NCBI GenBank assembly: GCA_002897695.1
Contig: BDTG01000008.1
Location: 105,345 to 169,344, forward strand
DNA from: a bacterium BMS3Abin14
GTDB lineage: Bacteria; BMS3Abin14
Length of the DNA stretch: 64,000 nucleotides
Direction: 5' to 3'
Positions 36,411 through 45,109 of this stretch are shown piece after piece. The stretch's first letter is position 1. Every line of letters starts with the position of its first letter. A program made the translations under genes and the position numbers. The notes under the pieces are model-generated. The model was not told the origin of the DNA. It made no database searches and saw nothing but the letters and a program-made list of their open reading frames with translations.

Positions 36411-38315
36411 ATGCTCAAGTACATGAGAAACAACGCCGGATCCTGGATGGTGAGAATCATGTTGTTCGGAATTGCCATTATTTTCGCCTTCTGGGGTGTG
36501 GGCAGTTACAGCAGCAGAAATCTCACCACTGTTCTGACAATCGATAAGGATCGGGTTCCCTACAGCGAATATCAGGACATTTACAACACACTGACCGAGG
36601 CGCTTCGGCAGGCCTACGGCGGCCTGGACTCCAAAACCCTTGAGACCCTCGATATCAAGGGGCAGGCCATGGATATTCTCGTTAAACGGCATCTTCTTCT
36701 GGCAGCCGCAAAGAACCTGGGTATTACCGCCACATCCGGTGAGATAAACGGGGTAATCACCCGGAAAAACCTTTTTTTTGAAGGGGGTGTTTTTTCCCAG
36801 CGCCTCTTTCAAGCCTACCTCGACCAGAACCGCCTGACCGCGAATAAATATAAAAAGAATATCGCTATGGACATTACAATTGAAAAAGTTCGCGACCTTG
36901 TCGAGCTTTCTGCTGTGGTCATACCCCAGGAAGTAGATGAGAACCTGACCCTGGTTGCCAGAAAGATCGTTGTGGACCTGGTCAAAATCGACCCCAATCG
37001 ATTCATCCGCAACCTTCCGCCGGCCACCGAGAAAGACCTCATGGCCTTTTACGATAACCACATAGAGGAGTACCGAGTGCCTGAACGGTTCACCGAGGCG
37101 GTGGTTGTGATTGACCCCGGCGACATGGCTCAAAGGGTGACGGTAAGCGCGGGAGAGATTGAGGATAGATATGATGAAAATGCGAAAGATTATGCCCGCC
37201 CCGCGGCATTCAGGCTCCGGCATATCCTTTTTTCCATACCGAGTGAGGCGTCGGCGAACACCATCAAGGCGATACGCATGAGGGCGGAAAAAGTATCCAG
37301 TGATCTACAGGAGGGCAAGCTGACCTTTGATCAGGCAGCGAAAAAGTGGTCCGACGACAAGAAGACCGCATTTTCCGGTGGAAAACTTGGATTTTTGACA
37401 GAAGATGAGCTCCAGATGGCAATCGTTGACGCCGCATCTTCCCTTGAAGGGGATGAAGTCAGCGACCCGATCCTGACGCCGAAAGGCTTTGAGGTCATCA
37501 GCGTCATGGAGCGCAGGGAGGAAAGCCAGATTCCCCTGGACGAGGTAAGGGGGAAAATCAAAGCGCAGATATTGAAGGAAAAAGAGCAGGAAGCCGCCTA
37601 TGATCTTGCCGATGACCTCATCGACGAAGTGGATAAAAAGGGAAAGGACATTCAGGATGCAGCCCAGGCATACAAACTGGCCGTGGTTATCACACCGCCT
37701 TTCAGCCAGGGTGCGCTGCCTCGCTCCGTCGACCTCCCCCGGGGCCTTCTAAAAGAGGCGTTTAACACTGAGGAGGGGGAAATCGGAGACGCTTTCGAAT
37801 CCGGGGGAAAGCTCTATGTCATGCAGACCATCAAACGCTCTGAAACGTATCTTCCAAAACTGGACGAGGTCAGGGGCCAGGTCAACGCCGGTCTTCTGGT
37901 CAAGCGCGCCCTTGACGCAGCCTACGAGAGGGGCAAGGAGATGATCGGGGAGTTGAATACCGGAACGACTCTCAAATCACTGGCCGGGAAACTGCGAACC
38001 CGGGTGATAACGACCAAACCATTTACCATACTGGGCCCCGCCCTGCCGGGCGTTGGCGGCACGGAGGAACTCACCCGGGCCGCTTTCTCCATCGGAAAAC
38101 CGGGCAGAGCAACACTGGTCAAAGGGACGCAGGAACACTATCTGGTTGTTCTCAGAAAGGTAATACCACCGGACCCGGCGGAGGTGAAATCCAAACAGGC
38201 CTCGCTGGTAAAGGCGATGAGAACACAGATTGAGCAGGAAGTGATGGCCGGATACGTAGAATCCCTTAAGGCCGAGTACGCCGGGCGCATTGAGATCAAC
38301 AAGGATCTGATTTAG
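36411..38315 (+). CDS. ppiD: Periplasmic peptidyl-prolyl isomerase PpiD/SurA-like
   Basis: 634 residues. One N-terminal membrane anchor (~15-33), then a SurA-N-like chaperone region (~35-220), a parvulin domain (~265-370, with FRLRHILFS, FSGGKLGFL and KGFEVISVMERREE) and a second, more divergent parvulin-like part near the C-terminus. It is tethered to the inner membrane and helps fold exported proteins. ATG follows AAGGAG at seven bases. Monocistronic; it ends convergent with the KamA-family gene. PpiD rather than SurA because of the membrane anchor and length. Confidence 0.92.
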   Translation: MLKYMRNNAGSWMVRIMLFGIAIIFAFWGVGSYSSRNLTTVLTIDKDRVPYSEYQDIYNTLTEALRQAYGGLDSKTLETLDIKGQAMDILVKRHLLLAAAKNLGITATSGEINGVITRKNLFFEGGVFSQRLFQAYLDQNRLTANKYKKNIAMDITIEKVRDLVELSAVVIPQEVDENLTLVARKIVVDLVKIDPNRFIRNLPPATEKDLMAFYDNHIEEYRVPERFTEAVVVIDPGDMAQRVTVSAGEIEDRYDENAKDYARPAAFRLRHILFSIPSEASANTIKAIRMRAEKVSSDLQEGKLTFDQAAKKWSDDKKTAFSGGKLGFLTEDELQMAIVDAASSLEGDEVSDPILTPKGFEVISVMERREESQIPLDEVRGKIKAQILKEKEQEAAYDLADDLIDEVDKKGKDIQDAAQAYKLAVVITPPFSQGALPRSVDLPRGLLKEAFNTEEGEIGDAFESGGKLYVMQTIKRSETYLPKLDEVRGQVNAGLLVKRALDAAYERGKEMIGELNTGTTLKSLAGKLRTRVITTKPFTILGPALPGVGGTEELTRAAFSIGKPGRATLVKGTQEHYLVVLRKVIPPDPAEVKSKQASLVKAMRTQIEQEVMAGYVESLKAEYAGRIEINKDLI

Positions 38316-38352
38316 AAGATGCGGGGGGAACCCGCGCCCTCACGCCATCTTA
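38316..38352. terminator. Possible bidirectional terminator
   Basis: In the convergent ppiD/kamA gap, AAGATG and CATCTT form an outer stem around an inner GCGGG/CCCGC hairpin. T-runs are weak on both sides. Confidence 0.3.
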
Positions 38353-39927
38353 CTTGTACTTCAGCAGCCCGGAATCTTCTTTATCATACTCTTTCGGATC
38401 AGCGTCCGGGTAGGAGACCTCCTCCCCGGACCACGGTTTTCTCATGGTAACTTCGGCGCCGGCCCTCCCGACAATATTGTCCCGGTGCATGGGGATCTTG
38501 CCTCCCGCCGTGGAGATATACCGGGGGATGGCATCCCCGGAGATGTTCCCGTACATGCCTTCCACAATATCCCTGCCTGTCTCCACGGGCACACGAAGGT
38601 GGCGAAACTGGGGATTCCGGTAGGAACAGTTGAATATATAGTAGGGCCGCACGTAGGATTCCTGGATGGTCTCGCACAGCTTCCACATCTTCACACTGGT
38701 ATCGTTGATGCCTTTGAGCAGCACAGCCTGGTTCAGTACGGCCGACACCCGGCTGGAAAGATTTTTGAACCCTTCCCGGCTGATGGGGGTTATCTCCTGC
38801 GCGGTGTTGATCTGGGTCACCACGCGCAGCGGCTTTTTCAGGTTGCTGGCATTCAGTATATCGAAAAGTTCGGCGTCAAGCCGCATGGGAACCGTCACGG
38901 GAATCCTGGTGCCGAGACGCTTCATCCTCACATGATCGATGCCGTCCAGTTGCTCCAGTATCCAGCGGATCATCCTGTTGGGGAGCATGAAAGCATCGCC
39001 GCCTGTTATCAGCACATCACGGATGAGGGGGTTGCCGCGGATGTAATCTAAGGCCTCCTGATAGGCGTCCCTGGAATAGATCCGATCCTTCTTCCCGATG
39101 TGGGCGATGCGAAGGCAGTGGGTACAATACATGGCGCAGATATTGGTCACCTTCACACTCACAACCCGGGGGTAGAACTGGTCCACAAGACGTGCAGGGG
39201 AGTGGTCAGCCGCAACGGGCGGTATCTCCTCCCCCACGTTATCCACCATCTCCCCGGTGGGAACCGACTGGATCAGAACGGGGTCATCAAGGCGCCCGGG
39301 CATGATGAGGCCGGCATAGTACGGCGTCAGCCTCATGCGGTAATCGCTGGTAACACGGGTGACGTCCCTTATCGCTGAAGCCGGCAGGTCGATCACCCGG
39401 GCCAGTTCGTCAACGGTGTTGATGGCATACTTCAACTGACCGGGAAACGACCCCCAATCCTCATCGCTCATGCCAAGAGCTTTCCTGATTCTGGCGCCGT
39501 TCTCCTGAATCTGGTCCCAAAGCTCGATTCCGCTGGGGGCCTCGGCATCCTTGTGGGCCATGTAATCAGCCACCCTGGCGTTGGCTGCTTCAACAATCGG
39601 CGCCGCCTTGAGAAGCCGGCCTCCAACCGTTACACCATGCTCATCGATCTGCTGATGTTTCGACGCCAGCTCCTCAATCGTCTCACGGGCAAGGCCGAAA
39701 TCATCGGGAGTAAACACCGCCTCACGTCGATATTTGAGAAGGGCCTCGAACAACAGAATGATTTTCCGGGTTGAACTGTCCTGTAGAGCGCTGTCACATG
39801 CTTCCTTTATACTCGCTGTCTGACCGGAGGAAGGTTTGCTCCCGGCTCCGGTTCCCGTGAACAGTTCATCTATAAGCTCCATGGTAAACTGGTCCGTTTC
39901 ATCGCCTGTAAAACCGCAGCTGTCCAT
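38350..39927 (-). CDS. KamA-family radical SAM aminomutase
   Basis: 525 residues. The radical SAM cluster motif is NICAMYCTHC (Cys264, Cys268, Cys271), followed by DVLITGGDAFMLPNR, RIPVTVPMRLDAEL and QINTAQEITP, all like lysine 2,3-aminomutase. Compared with the ~420-residue clostridial KamA, the N-terminus is extended by about 120 residues of helical, Cys-containing sequence without a known domain. Substrate may be lysine (beta-lysine, for osmoprotection or fermentation) or another amino acid; no beta-lysine acetyltransferase (ablB) is adjacent. Own promoter; convergent with ppiD. Confidence 0.88.
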   Translation of the reverse strand: MDSCGFTGDETDQFTMELIDELFTGTGAGSKPSSGQTASIKEACDSALQDSSTRKIILLFEALLKYRREAVFTPDDFGLARETIEELASKHQQIDEHGVTVGGRLLKAAPIVEAANARVADYMAHKDAEAPSGIELWDQIQENGARIRKALGMSDEDWGSFPGQLKYAINTVDELARVIDLPASAIRDVTRVTSDYRMRLTPYYAGLIMPGRLDDPVLIQSVPTGEMVDNVGEEIPPVAADHSPARLVDQFYPRVVSVKVTNICAMYCTHCLRIAHIGKKDRIYSRDAYQEALDYIRGNPLIRDVLITGGDAFMLPNRMIRWILEQLDGIDHVRMKRLGTRIPVTVPMRLDAELFDILNASNLKKPLRVVTQINTAQEITPISREGFKNLSSRVSAVLNQAVLLKGINDTSVKMWKLCETIQESYVRPYYIFNCSYRNPQFRHLRVPVETGRDIVEGMYGNISGDAIPRYISTAGGKIPMHRDNIVGRAGAEVTMRKPWSGEEVSYPDADPKEYDKEDSGLLKYK

Positions 39928-39992
39928 AAAGATCCCCTTCCGAAACGAAATTGAATGATCGCCCGTTCTGTAATCAAGCCCGATGGGTGCCT

Positions 39993-40021
39993 TTCATATA
40001 TCCAAGATGGGCCAGTGTCAA
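39993..40021 (-). promoter_or_regulatory. Promoter for the KamA-family gene
   Basis: Minus strand TTGACA, 17-base spacer, TATGAA; predicted leader about 60 bases. Repeat copy C lies directly upstream of the -35 box. Confidence 0.5.
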
Positions 40022-40025
40022 GTTT

Positions 40026-40084
40026 ATAGTCGTAAAAAGTCCAGCTGTCTGCGTGCAACGCACAGGCAGGTTCCTGGCTTTTTA
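40026..40084 (+). repeat. TCGCAAAAAG palindromic repeat, copy C
   Basis: More diverged (GTCGTAAAAAGTCCAGCTG and CGTGCAACGCACAGGCAGG). It touches the stop codon of the methyltransferase gene and the promoter of the KamA-family gene. Confidence 0.6.
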
Positions 40085-40852
40085 CTCTGCCCGGCAGGCT
40101 GAAAAGATTGCCTTTTCATCCGTGTAGGATACGACGACACCGCCGGGGCCGGTCTCGATCCTGAATATTTCCTTAATTCCTTCCGGGGCATCCCGGAAAA
40201 CGGCCTCGATGTTTTCAAGGCCCTCACCCTTCAGCCCCACCCTCGCTCCCCACTCCCTGAATGGGTGAGTCCTTTGAAACGTTCGGACTGTTCTGACGAT
40301 AAACCCTTCCACCCGAAAAAACTCCCTCCACTGATTCAGATCGAAGGACCGGACATGACTCGGATCTCTCAGCCTTTCCACACGGTTCATGAAAGAAGCG
40401 GCATCCCGGTCAGACGGTACAATGCTGTCAATCATGACGAATGTTCCGTTGTATTTCAAAGCCCGCCGGGCCTCCCGGAGAAATTCCGGCACGGAAGGAA
40501 AATGATGGCAGGCGATACGGCAGGTCAAGAGGTCAGCGGAATCGTCGGGCAAAGGCAGTTCGTGTGCGCGGGCCTGGGCGTACCGGACATGATTAAGACC
40601 GGCGCCGGAAAGGTGCTTCCGCGCAACTTCAAGCATCTCGCGCGTGAGGTCGGAGGCCAGACAGAACCCGGAGAAAGGCGCTGCAGCCTTAAGAGCGTGA
40701 CCCGGGCCGGTAGCTACGTCAACAGTGACTGCGGGCATCGCCCTTCCGGCGGTTTCTCTGATAAAATCCAGATCCGGACCCGTCTGGTGGTCGGTGCTTT
40801 TGAAGTATCTCTCGGCCGATCCGGAAAATGTATTCCTCGGGTCCCTTGGCAT
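40082..40852 (-). CDS. Class I SAM-dependent methyltransferase
   Basis: About 256 residues. SAM-binding motif I is VDVATGPGHALKAAAP; then LASDLTREMLEVARKHL, HELPLPDDSADLLTCRIACHHF and EARRALKYNGTFVMIDSIVP, a UbiE/Coq5-like layout. The substrate is unknown. ATG 40852 follows GAGGAG at six bases; the frame continues upstream through a repeat-rich stretch, which I reject. The 246 bases upstream hold degenerate short repeats. Confidence 0.85.
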   Translation of the reverse strand: MPRDPRNTFSGSAERYFKSTDHQTGPDLDFIRETAGRAMPAVTVDVATGPGHALKAAAPFSGFCLASDLTREMLEVARKHLSGAGLNHVRYAQARAHELPLPDDSADLLTCRIACHHFPSVPEFLREARRALKYNGTFVMIDSIVPSDRDAASFMNRVERLRDPSHVRSFDLNQWREFFRVEGFIVRTVRTFQRTHPFREWGARVGLKGEGLENIEAVFRDAPEGIKEIFRIETGPGGVVVSYTDEKAIFSACRAE

Positions 40853-41034
40853 TTTCATCTCCTCGCTTATCTGGTTTCCTGGAATCAGGGTCTGGGATCT
40901 AGCCTTCGAGAAGCTCGGAACAGGCTCAGGCCAAGGGAGTCCAGAGTCCAGAGGGGTTCGACACTTCGACACCTCGATACCTGAACACCCCGACACTCCC
41001 CTACCTCCCTACTCCCATATATGTCCCGTCAGGG

Positions 41035-41078
41035 TTGTCACTGCGAGGAGTGTCGAGTTTAACGAGGGGGCCGTCGCC
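41035..41078 (+). repeat. Diverged copy of the TGTCATTGCGAGGA repeat
   Basis: TTGTCACTGCGAGGAGTGTCGAG resembles the repeat at 62559-62604 and the inverse of 6269-6376. Just upstream (about 40931-41020) are degenerate AGTCCAGAG and TTCGACACC short repeats. Confidence 0.4.
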
Positions 41079-41098
41079 AAGACCCCACCCTTACTCCC

Positions 41099-42412
41099 TT
41101 ACAAGTTTTTCACCACCGCAAGCGTCTCGATGTGACTGCTGTTGGGAAACATGTCAAACGGCTCCGCCGAAACCAGTTGATACCCCGATTGGACAAAGAA
41201 TTTCAGGTCCCTGGCAAGCGTGGCCGGGTCGCAGGAAACGTAGATGATCATGCCCGGCCGCCGGCTCACCAGAGCAGATTTTACAGCCCGGGAAAGGCCC
41301 GCCCTCGGGGGGTCCACCAGCACCGCATCAAGGTCGGGATGCTTTTGAGCGGCCATGTACGAGTCAACGTCGGAAAGGACGAATTCGACCTCCCCCCCGC
41401 ACGTCGCCGCCTTTGCGTCGGCCACGGCTCCCGGGGATGAATCCACGCCCGTCACCCGAATGCCCCGGCCTGCCGCCGGGATTGAGAAGTTCCCGTTTCC
41501 ACAGAAAAGGTCCACCATGCTCCTGACCCGGCGCTCTTTTAAAAGGGAAAGAATCCTGCTCACCAGAATTTTGTTCTGCTCCGGGTTGACCTGAAAAAAG
41601 GTCCCGGGGGATGCCAGGGTCGTCGCCTCCGCCCCGCCTGTCAACAGGAGGGGAGAACCCTGTCGCCGGATCACCCGGGACGTCGAACCCGAAATCACCC
41701 CCTGACAGGAACCGGCAAGACCGGCGCTGATCAGATTTTCCTCGATCGTGGTCATAAGGCCCATCAACCGGACCTGACCGATTTGCCCGGTTTCCTCCCA
41801 CAGGACAGAGATATTTCCATCTACAGGGCTTAAAGCGATTTCAACGGATCGCAGGGGTAAAAACCCTTTTTTCTTTGCCAGGGATGCCCTCAGAACCGAT
41901 ACCGCCCGGTTGAGGTCATCGGGAATCAGGAGACACCTGTCCCAGGATACCAGGCTGTGAGATCCCCTGCGGAAAAACCCGAGGTTCCCCCGTACATGGT
42001 GGAGCCTGATGCGGTGCCGCCACCCGAACTCTGACGGCGATAATACCGTCTCCACCCCAGGCCCGGCATCTATACCCCCTATCCTGCGGAGTGTCTCGCT
42101 CAGGATTACGGCCTTCCACTCCGCCTGCGCAGCACAGGTCAGGTGCATCCAGTTGCACCCGCCGCAGTCCTGAAAATATGGGCAGGGAGGAACCCTCCTG
42201 GCAGGTGATTCTTCCACCAGCCTTTCAGCCTTGGCGTAAAGAACTCCCCGCCGCCGCTTGATCACACCCGGGAGGACCAGATCTCCGGGGGCGGTGAGGG
42301 GCACAAACACAGGATCATCTCCCAGCCGGCCCAGACCGTCCCCGCCGGTTACCAGCTTCTCAATCCGCACCGTTTTCCCGGATAAATTTTTCGTGGATTT
42401 ACCCTCGACCAT
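41099..42412 (-). CDS. rlmD: 23S rRNA (uracil-5)-methyltransferase RlmD/RumA type
   Basis: 437 residues from ATG 42412. It has an N-terminal TRAM domain (VRIEKLVTGGDGLGRLG), the iron-sulfur cysteines CPYFQDCGGCNWMH, SAM-binding DLFCGNGNFSIPAAG, the catalytic region VDPPRAGLS and the nucleophile motif YVSCDPATLARDL. It methylates a uridine of 23S rRNA or tRNA; which one cannot be told from sequence alone. It is the last gene of the 54816-41099 string, 48 bases after the M23 gene. Confidence 0.92.
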   Translation of the reverse strand: MVEGKSTKNLSGKTVRIEKLVTGGDGLGRLGDDPVFVPLTAPGDLVLPGVIKRRRGVLYAKAERLVEESPARRVPPCPYFQDCGGCNWMHLTCAAQAEWKAVILSETLRRIGGIDAGPGVETVLSPSEFGWRHRIRLHHVRGNLGFFRRGSHSLVSWDRCLLIPDDLNRAVSVLRASLAKKKGFLPLRSVEIALSPVDGNISVLWEETGQIGQVRLMGLMTTIEENLISAGLAGSCQGVISGSTSRVIRRQGSPLLLTGGAEATTLASPGTFFQVNPEQNKILVSRILSLLKERRVRSMVDLFCGNGNFSIPAAGRGIRVTGVDSSPGAVADAKAATCGGEVEFVLSDVDSYMAAQKHPDLDAVLVDPPRAGLSRAVKSALVSRRPGMIIYVSCDPATLARDLKFFVQSGYQLVSAEPFDMFPNSSHIETLAVVKNL

Positions 42413-42460
42413 CGGCAACAATCTCTGACATGGGATTATATTGCGGTGGAGAGTTACTGA

Positions 42461-43798
42461 TCATCTGGCCTCATTCACCTGGGCCCGGGCACTGACCTCC
42501 GGATTCTCACCGGCAAACAGGGCTGTCCTTTCGTCAACAACTTTCATGTACGATGCCATTTCATCCCGCGGAACCGAGGATGCCCTTGGGACATTAATCC
42601 TTCTCGGATCAACATATCGGCCATTGCGGTACATGGCAAAATGAAGGTGCGGCCCGGTGGCCCTTCCGGTTTGCCCTACATATCCGATGACCTGTCCCTG
42701 ACGTACGTGAGTACCCCTGGAGATACCGGAAGCGAAGGAGTTCAGATGGGCGTATGCGCTGGAATAGGTTGAATTATGGCGTATTTTCAGCATCCTTCCA
42801 TTGACCCGGTCCGTTTTCTTGAGGATCACCGTGCCGTCGCCGATGGTATGCACCGGAGTGCCGATCCTGGCAGTGTAGTCGACACCCAGATGGGGTGTCA
42901 CCCTTTTCGTGACGGGGTTTAACCTTCTGCGTGAAAACCCTGAGCTGATCCTTCTGAATCTCAGGGGCGCCTTGAGAAACTGCTTCCTCAGGCTGCCGCC
43001 CTTCTCATCGAAATATTCGTCGCGACCATGGGCCGGTCTGAAAAGAAAGGCCTGGTGGAGATGCCCGGAATTACTAAAACGGGCCGCAAGGATGCGCCCA
43101 TATTTCACAAACTTGCCATCACGGTAGAATTTCTCCAGCTGGACCGAGAAGACGTCCCCCTTCCTTAAGTCCCTGAAAAAATCTATCTGCCACGCGAACA
43201 TTTCGGCAAGGTCCATGGCCAGGACAGGGTGCTCGCCTGCAGACTCTACGGCATTAAAAAGGGAGTTCTTGATGACACCTGACACCAGCTCGGTCCTTAC
43301 ATCGTACGCAATAGGCTCTACGCTGACCTCCGGCTCCCTGCTGCCCAGGGAAACCCTGACAAGCCGGGTCTCATCGGGTTCGTACTGGTACTCCACCGCC
43401 TCACTACCCCTTTTGATAATCCTGTATGGCCGCCCTGCTACCAGCCTGGCAACATTTACGCCATCCACCCTTTTTGCCGCCAGGGCCATGATGGATCCGT
43501 CCCTGACTCCAAGGCCCTTGAGTATGCCATAGAAGGTTTCCCCCTTTTTTACCTTGAATTCGCTGACCACAGGAGGCGGCGTCAGGGGAAGGGCTTCTTT
43601 CGCGCTGATCGATTTTTCAATAACAATTGGTGGCTTCGGCGGCGCCTTTTCAGCCCTACCGGGCAGGTAGCTGAAACCGGCCAGGCCGATGCCGATGAGG
43701 AGAAGAAAGACAAATGGAGGCCTCACCGGCCTTCTCCGAATGCGGTTGTTCCGTTTTTGCCTCTGGGATGCTGGATATTTCGGACGGTCCCCTCTCAT
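42461..43798 (-). CDS. M23-family murein endopeptidase
   Basis: 445 residues. N-terminal membrane anchor (~27-45), LysM/OapA-like middle region (~75-200) and a LytM/M23 domain (~300-410) with HLGVDY (zinc His and Asp), AYAHL and GPHLHF, so the zinc site is intact. It resembles MepM, which cuts peptide crosslinks so that new wall can be inserted. The start overlaps the stop of the upstream small gene (ATGA). Confidence 0.92.
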   Translation of the reverse strand: MRGDRPKYPASQRQKRNNRIRRRPVRPPFVFLLLIGIGLAGFSYLPGRAEKAPPKPPIVIEKSISAKEALPLTPPPVVSEFKVKKGETFYGILKGLGVRDGSIMALAAKRVDGVNVARLVAGRPYRIIKRGSEAVEYQYEPDETRLVRVSLGSREPEVSVEPIAYDVRTELVSGVIKNSLFNAVESAGEHPVLAMDLAEMFAWQIDFFRDLRKGDVFSVQLEKFYRDGKFVKYGRILAARFSNSGHLHQAFLFRPAHGRDEYFDEKGGSLRKQFLKAPLRFRRISSGFSRRRLNPVTKRVTPHLGVDYTARIGTPVHTIGDGTVILKKTDRVNGRMLKIRHNSTYSSAYAHLNSFASGISRGTHVRQGQVIGYVGQTGRATGPHLHFAMYRNGRYVDPRRINVPRASSVPRDEMASYMKVVDERTALFAGENPEVSARAQVNEAR

Positions 43799-44082
43799 TC
43801 CCAGATCCTCGCCTCCACCATCAGGCGGAGCACCGCGTCCCGGTCCTCATTCCCTGATTCCTGAAGGTATGCATAAAAGACATCTTCCAGGTCCAGAAGC
43901 GCCATCTCGTGGACCTTGACGATGGGGAAAAAATTATCCGGAAGCTCGGGCAATTCCAGCTGAACCATGTTTCTGACAGCGAGGCTTCGAACCACCCCGA
44001 TGCTGTAGTCACGGCCGTAGCAAGAGAGGGTTTCCCTGGCCTTGCGGACAAGCTCTTCAAGATTATTTTCCATGTTTGTCAT
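43795..44082 (-). CDS. Small conserved-looking protein of unknown function
   Basis: 95 residues from ATG 44082 (AGGAAG six bases upstream). No signal peptide or membrane segment. It starts with a helix (NNLEELVRKARETLSCYG), has a beta-like centre (VVRSLAVRNMVQLELPELP) and an acidic helical end. I do not recognise it. It overlaps both neighbours, the TPR-like lipoprotein gene (20 bases) and the M23 gene (4 bases), so it is a genuine operon member and probably cytoplasmic. Confidence 0.65.
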   Translation of the reverse strand: MTNMENNLEELVRKARETLSCYGRDYSIGVVRSLAVRNMVQLELPELPDNFFPIVKVHEMALLDLEDVFYAYLQESGNEDRDAVLRLMVEARIWE

Positions 44083-45109
44083 CGCTTTCTTCCTGAATTT
44101 TTTTAATGCTGTCCAGGCGTTTTCGGACCTCATCGAGGTAACCCTTCAGTTTTCTGTTGTTCGGATCCTGCGCCAGAGCCAGGTTCCAGACCTCCCGGGC
44201 CTGCGTAAACCGTCCCTTGGCGTAGAACTTCAGACCAAGCAGCCTGGCGAATTCCACAACATCGTCCAGCCTCCTCTTTTCCATGGGGCTATCGCCCACG
44301 GTCAGCCCCAGATAATAGTAGGCATCGTTCAGGTTTCCCTGCTCCTCAGCCCGGACGGCCATCTTGAAGGCCTCCCGTACCCTGGACTCTCTGAGGGTCC
44401 TGATCTCCATCAACAGGCGTTGGGCGGGCATGGGCAATACCGTGGCCACCTGATATTTTTGTAAGGTTTTTTCGGCATCGAAGAGACGCCCCTCCTCGAA
44501 ATATTTTCTGGCCAAAGCCAGCTTTTTCCCCGCTTCCAGGCGAATTTCCTGGTCTTTTTCGGCCTTCCGAAGGGCGGCCATATTCTCCACTGTTCCCGGC
44601 CTTCCCGGCATCAGGGATGAAATAGCCTCCAACCGTTTTCTGGCTCCCGCGAGATCTCCCCGCTCCTCAAGATACTGCGCCTCTTCTTCAAGTCCCTCCA
44701 CACGCACTTCAATGGATCGTTCCACACCCAACAACAGTTTTTTGACCCAGTAGTAACGTGGGTAGATCTTCAATGCCTCTCTCATGCTGTCCCTGGCGGC
44801 GCCAAGATCCCCCCTGTTCTTCTCCGTAAAGGCCCTGCGTACGAGAGAATCTGCACGGTCGAGTGTGGCCCTGGAGCGCTTCTGTGCGGCCTGGACATCC
44901 TCGGAACAGAGCTGAAACTCTTCCTTGAGCTGCCGGGCCGCTTCTACTGCCGCCTGATATTCTCCGGATTTGAACAGTCTGTCTACTCTGCCGCACCGGG
45001 TCGTCCTGTCGGTCCATGCCTCCAGATGAGCGCAGCCGGCCATAACCAGCGGAAGAACCACAACAGAGCATAATTTACCTAATCTGTTTTTTCCTTGACC
45101 TCGGTACAT
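44063..45109 (-). CDS. TPR-like lipoprotein
   Basis: 348 residues. Lipobox VMAGC gives lipidated Cys26. The rest is almost all helical in tetratricopeptide-like pairs, e.g. AVEAARQLKEEFQ, AYYYLGLTVGDSPMEK and RFTQAREVWNLALAQDPNNR near the C-terminus. It probably scaffolds a complex at the inner or outer membrane. The start has GGGGAGAT and lies inside the end of the HD-GYP gene (31-base overlap), implying coupled translation. Confidence 0.8.
   Translation of the reverse strand: MYRGQGKNRLGKLCSVVVLPLVMAGCAHLEAWTDRTTRCGRVDRLFKSGEYQAAVEAARQLKEEFQLCSEDVQAAQKRSRATLDRADSLVRRAFTEKNRGDLGAARDSMREALKIYPRYYWVKKLLLGVERSIEVRVEGLEEEAQYLEERGDLAGARKRLEAISSLMPGRPGTVENMAALRKAEKDQEIRLEAGKKLALARKYFEEGRLFDAEKTLQKYQVATVLPMPAQRLLMEIRTLRESRVREAFKMAVRAEEQGNLNDAYYYLGLTVGDSPMEKRRLDDVVEFARLLGLKFYAKGRFTQAREVWNLALAQDPNNRKLKGYLDEVRKRLDSIKKIQEESDDKHGK

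Noticed and set aside
36297..37223. 308-residue open frame antisense to ppiD
   Set aside because: Covers the ppiD promoter, leader and start on the opposite strand with no domain pattern.
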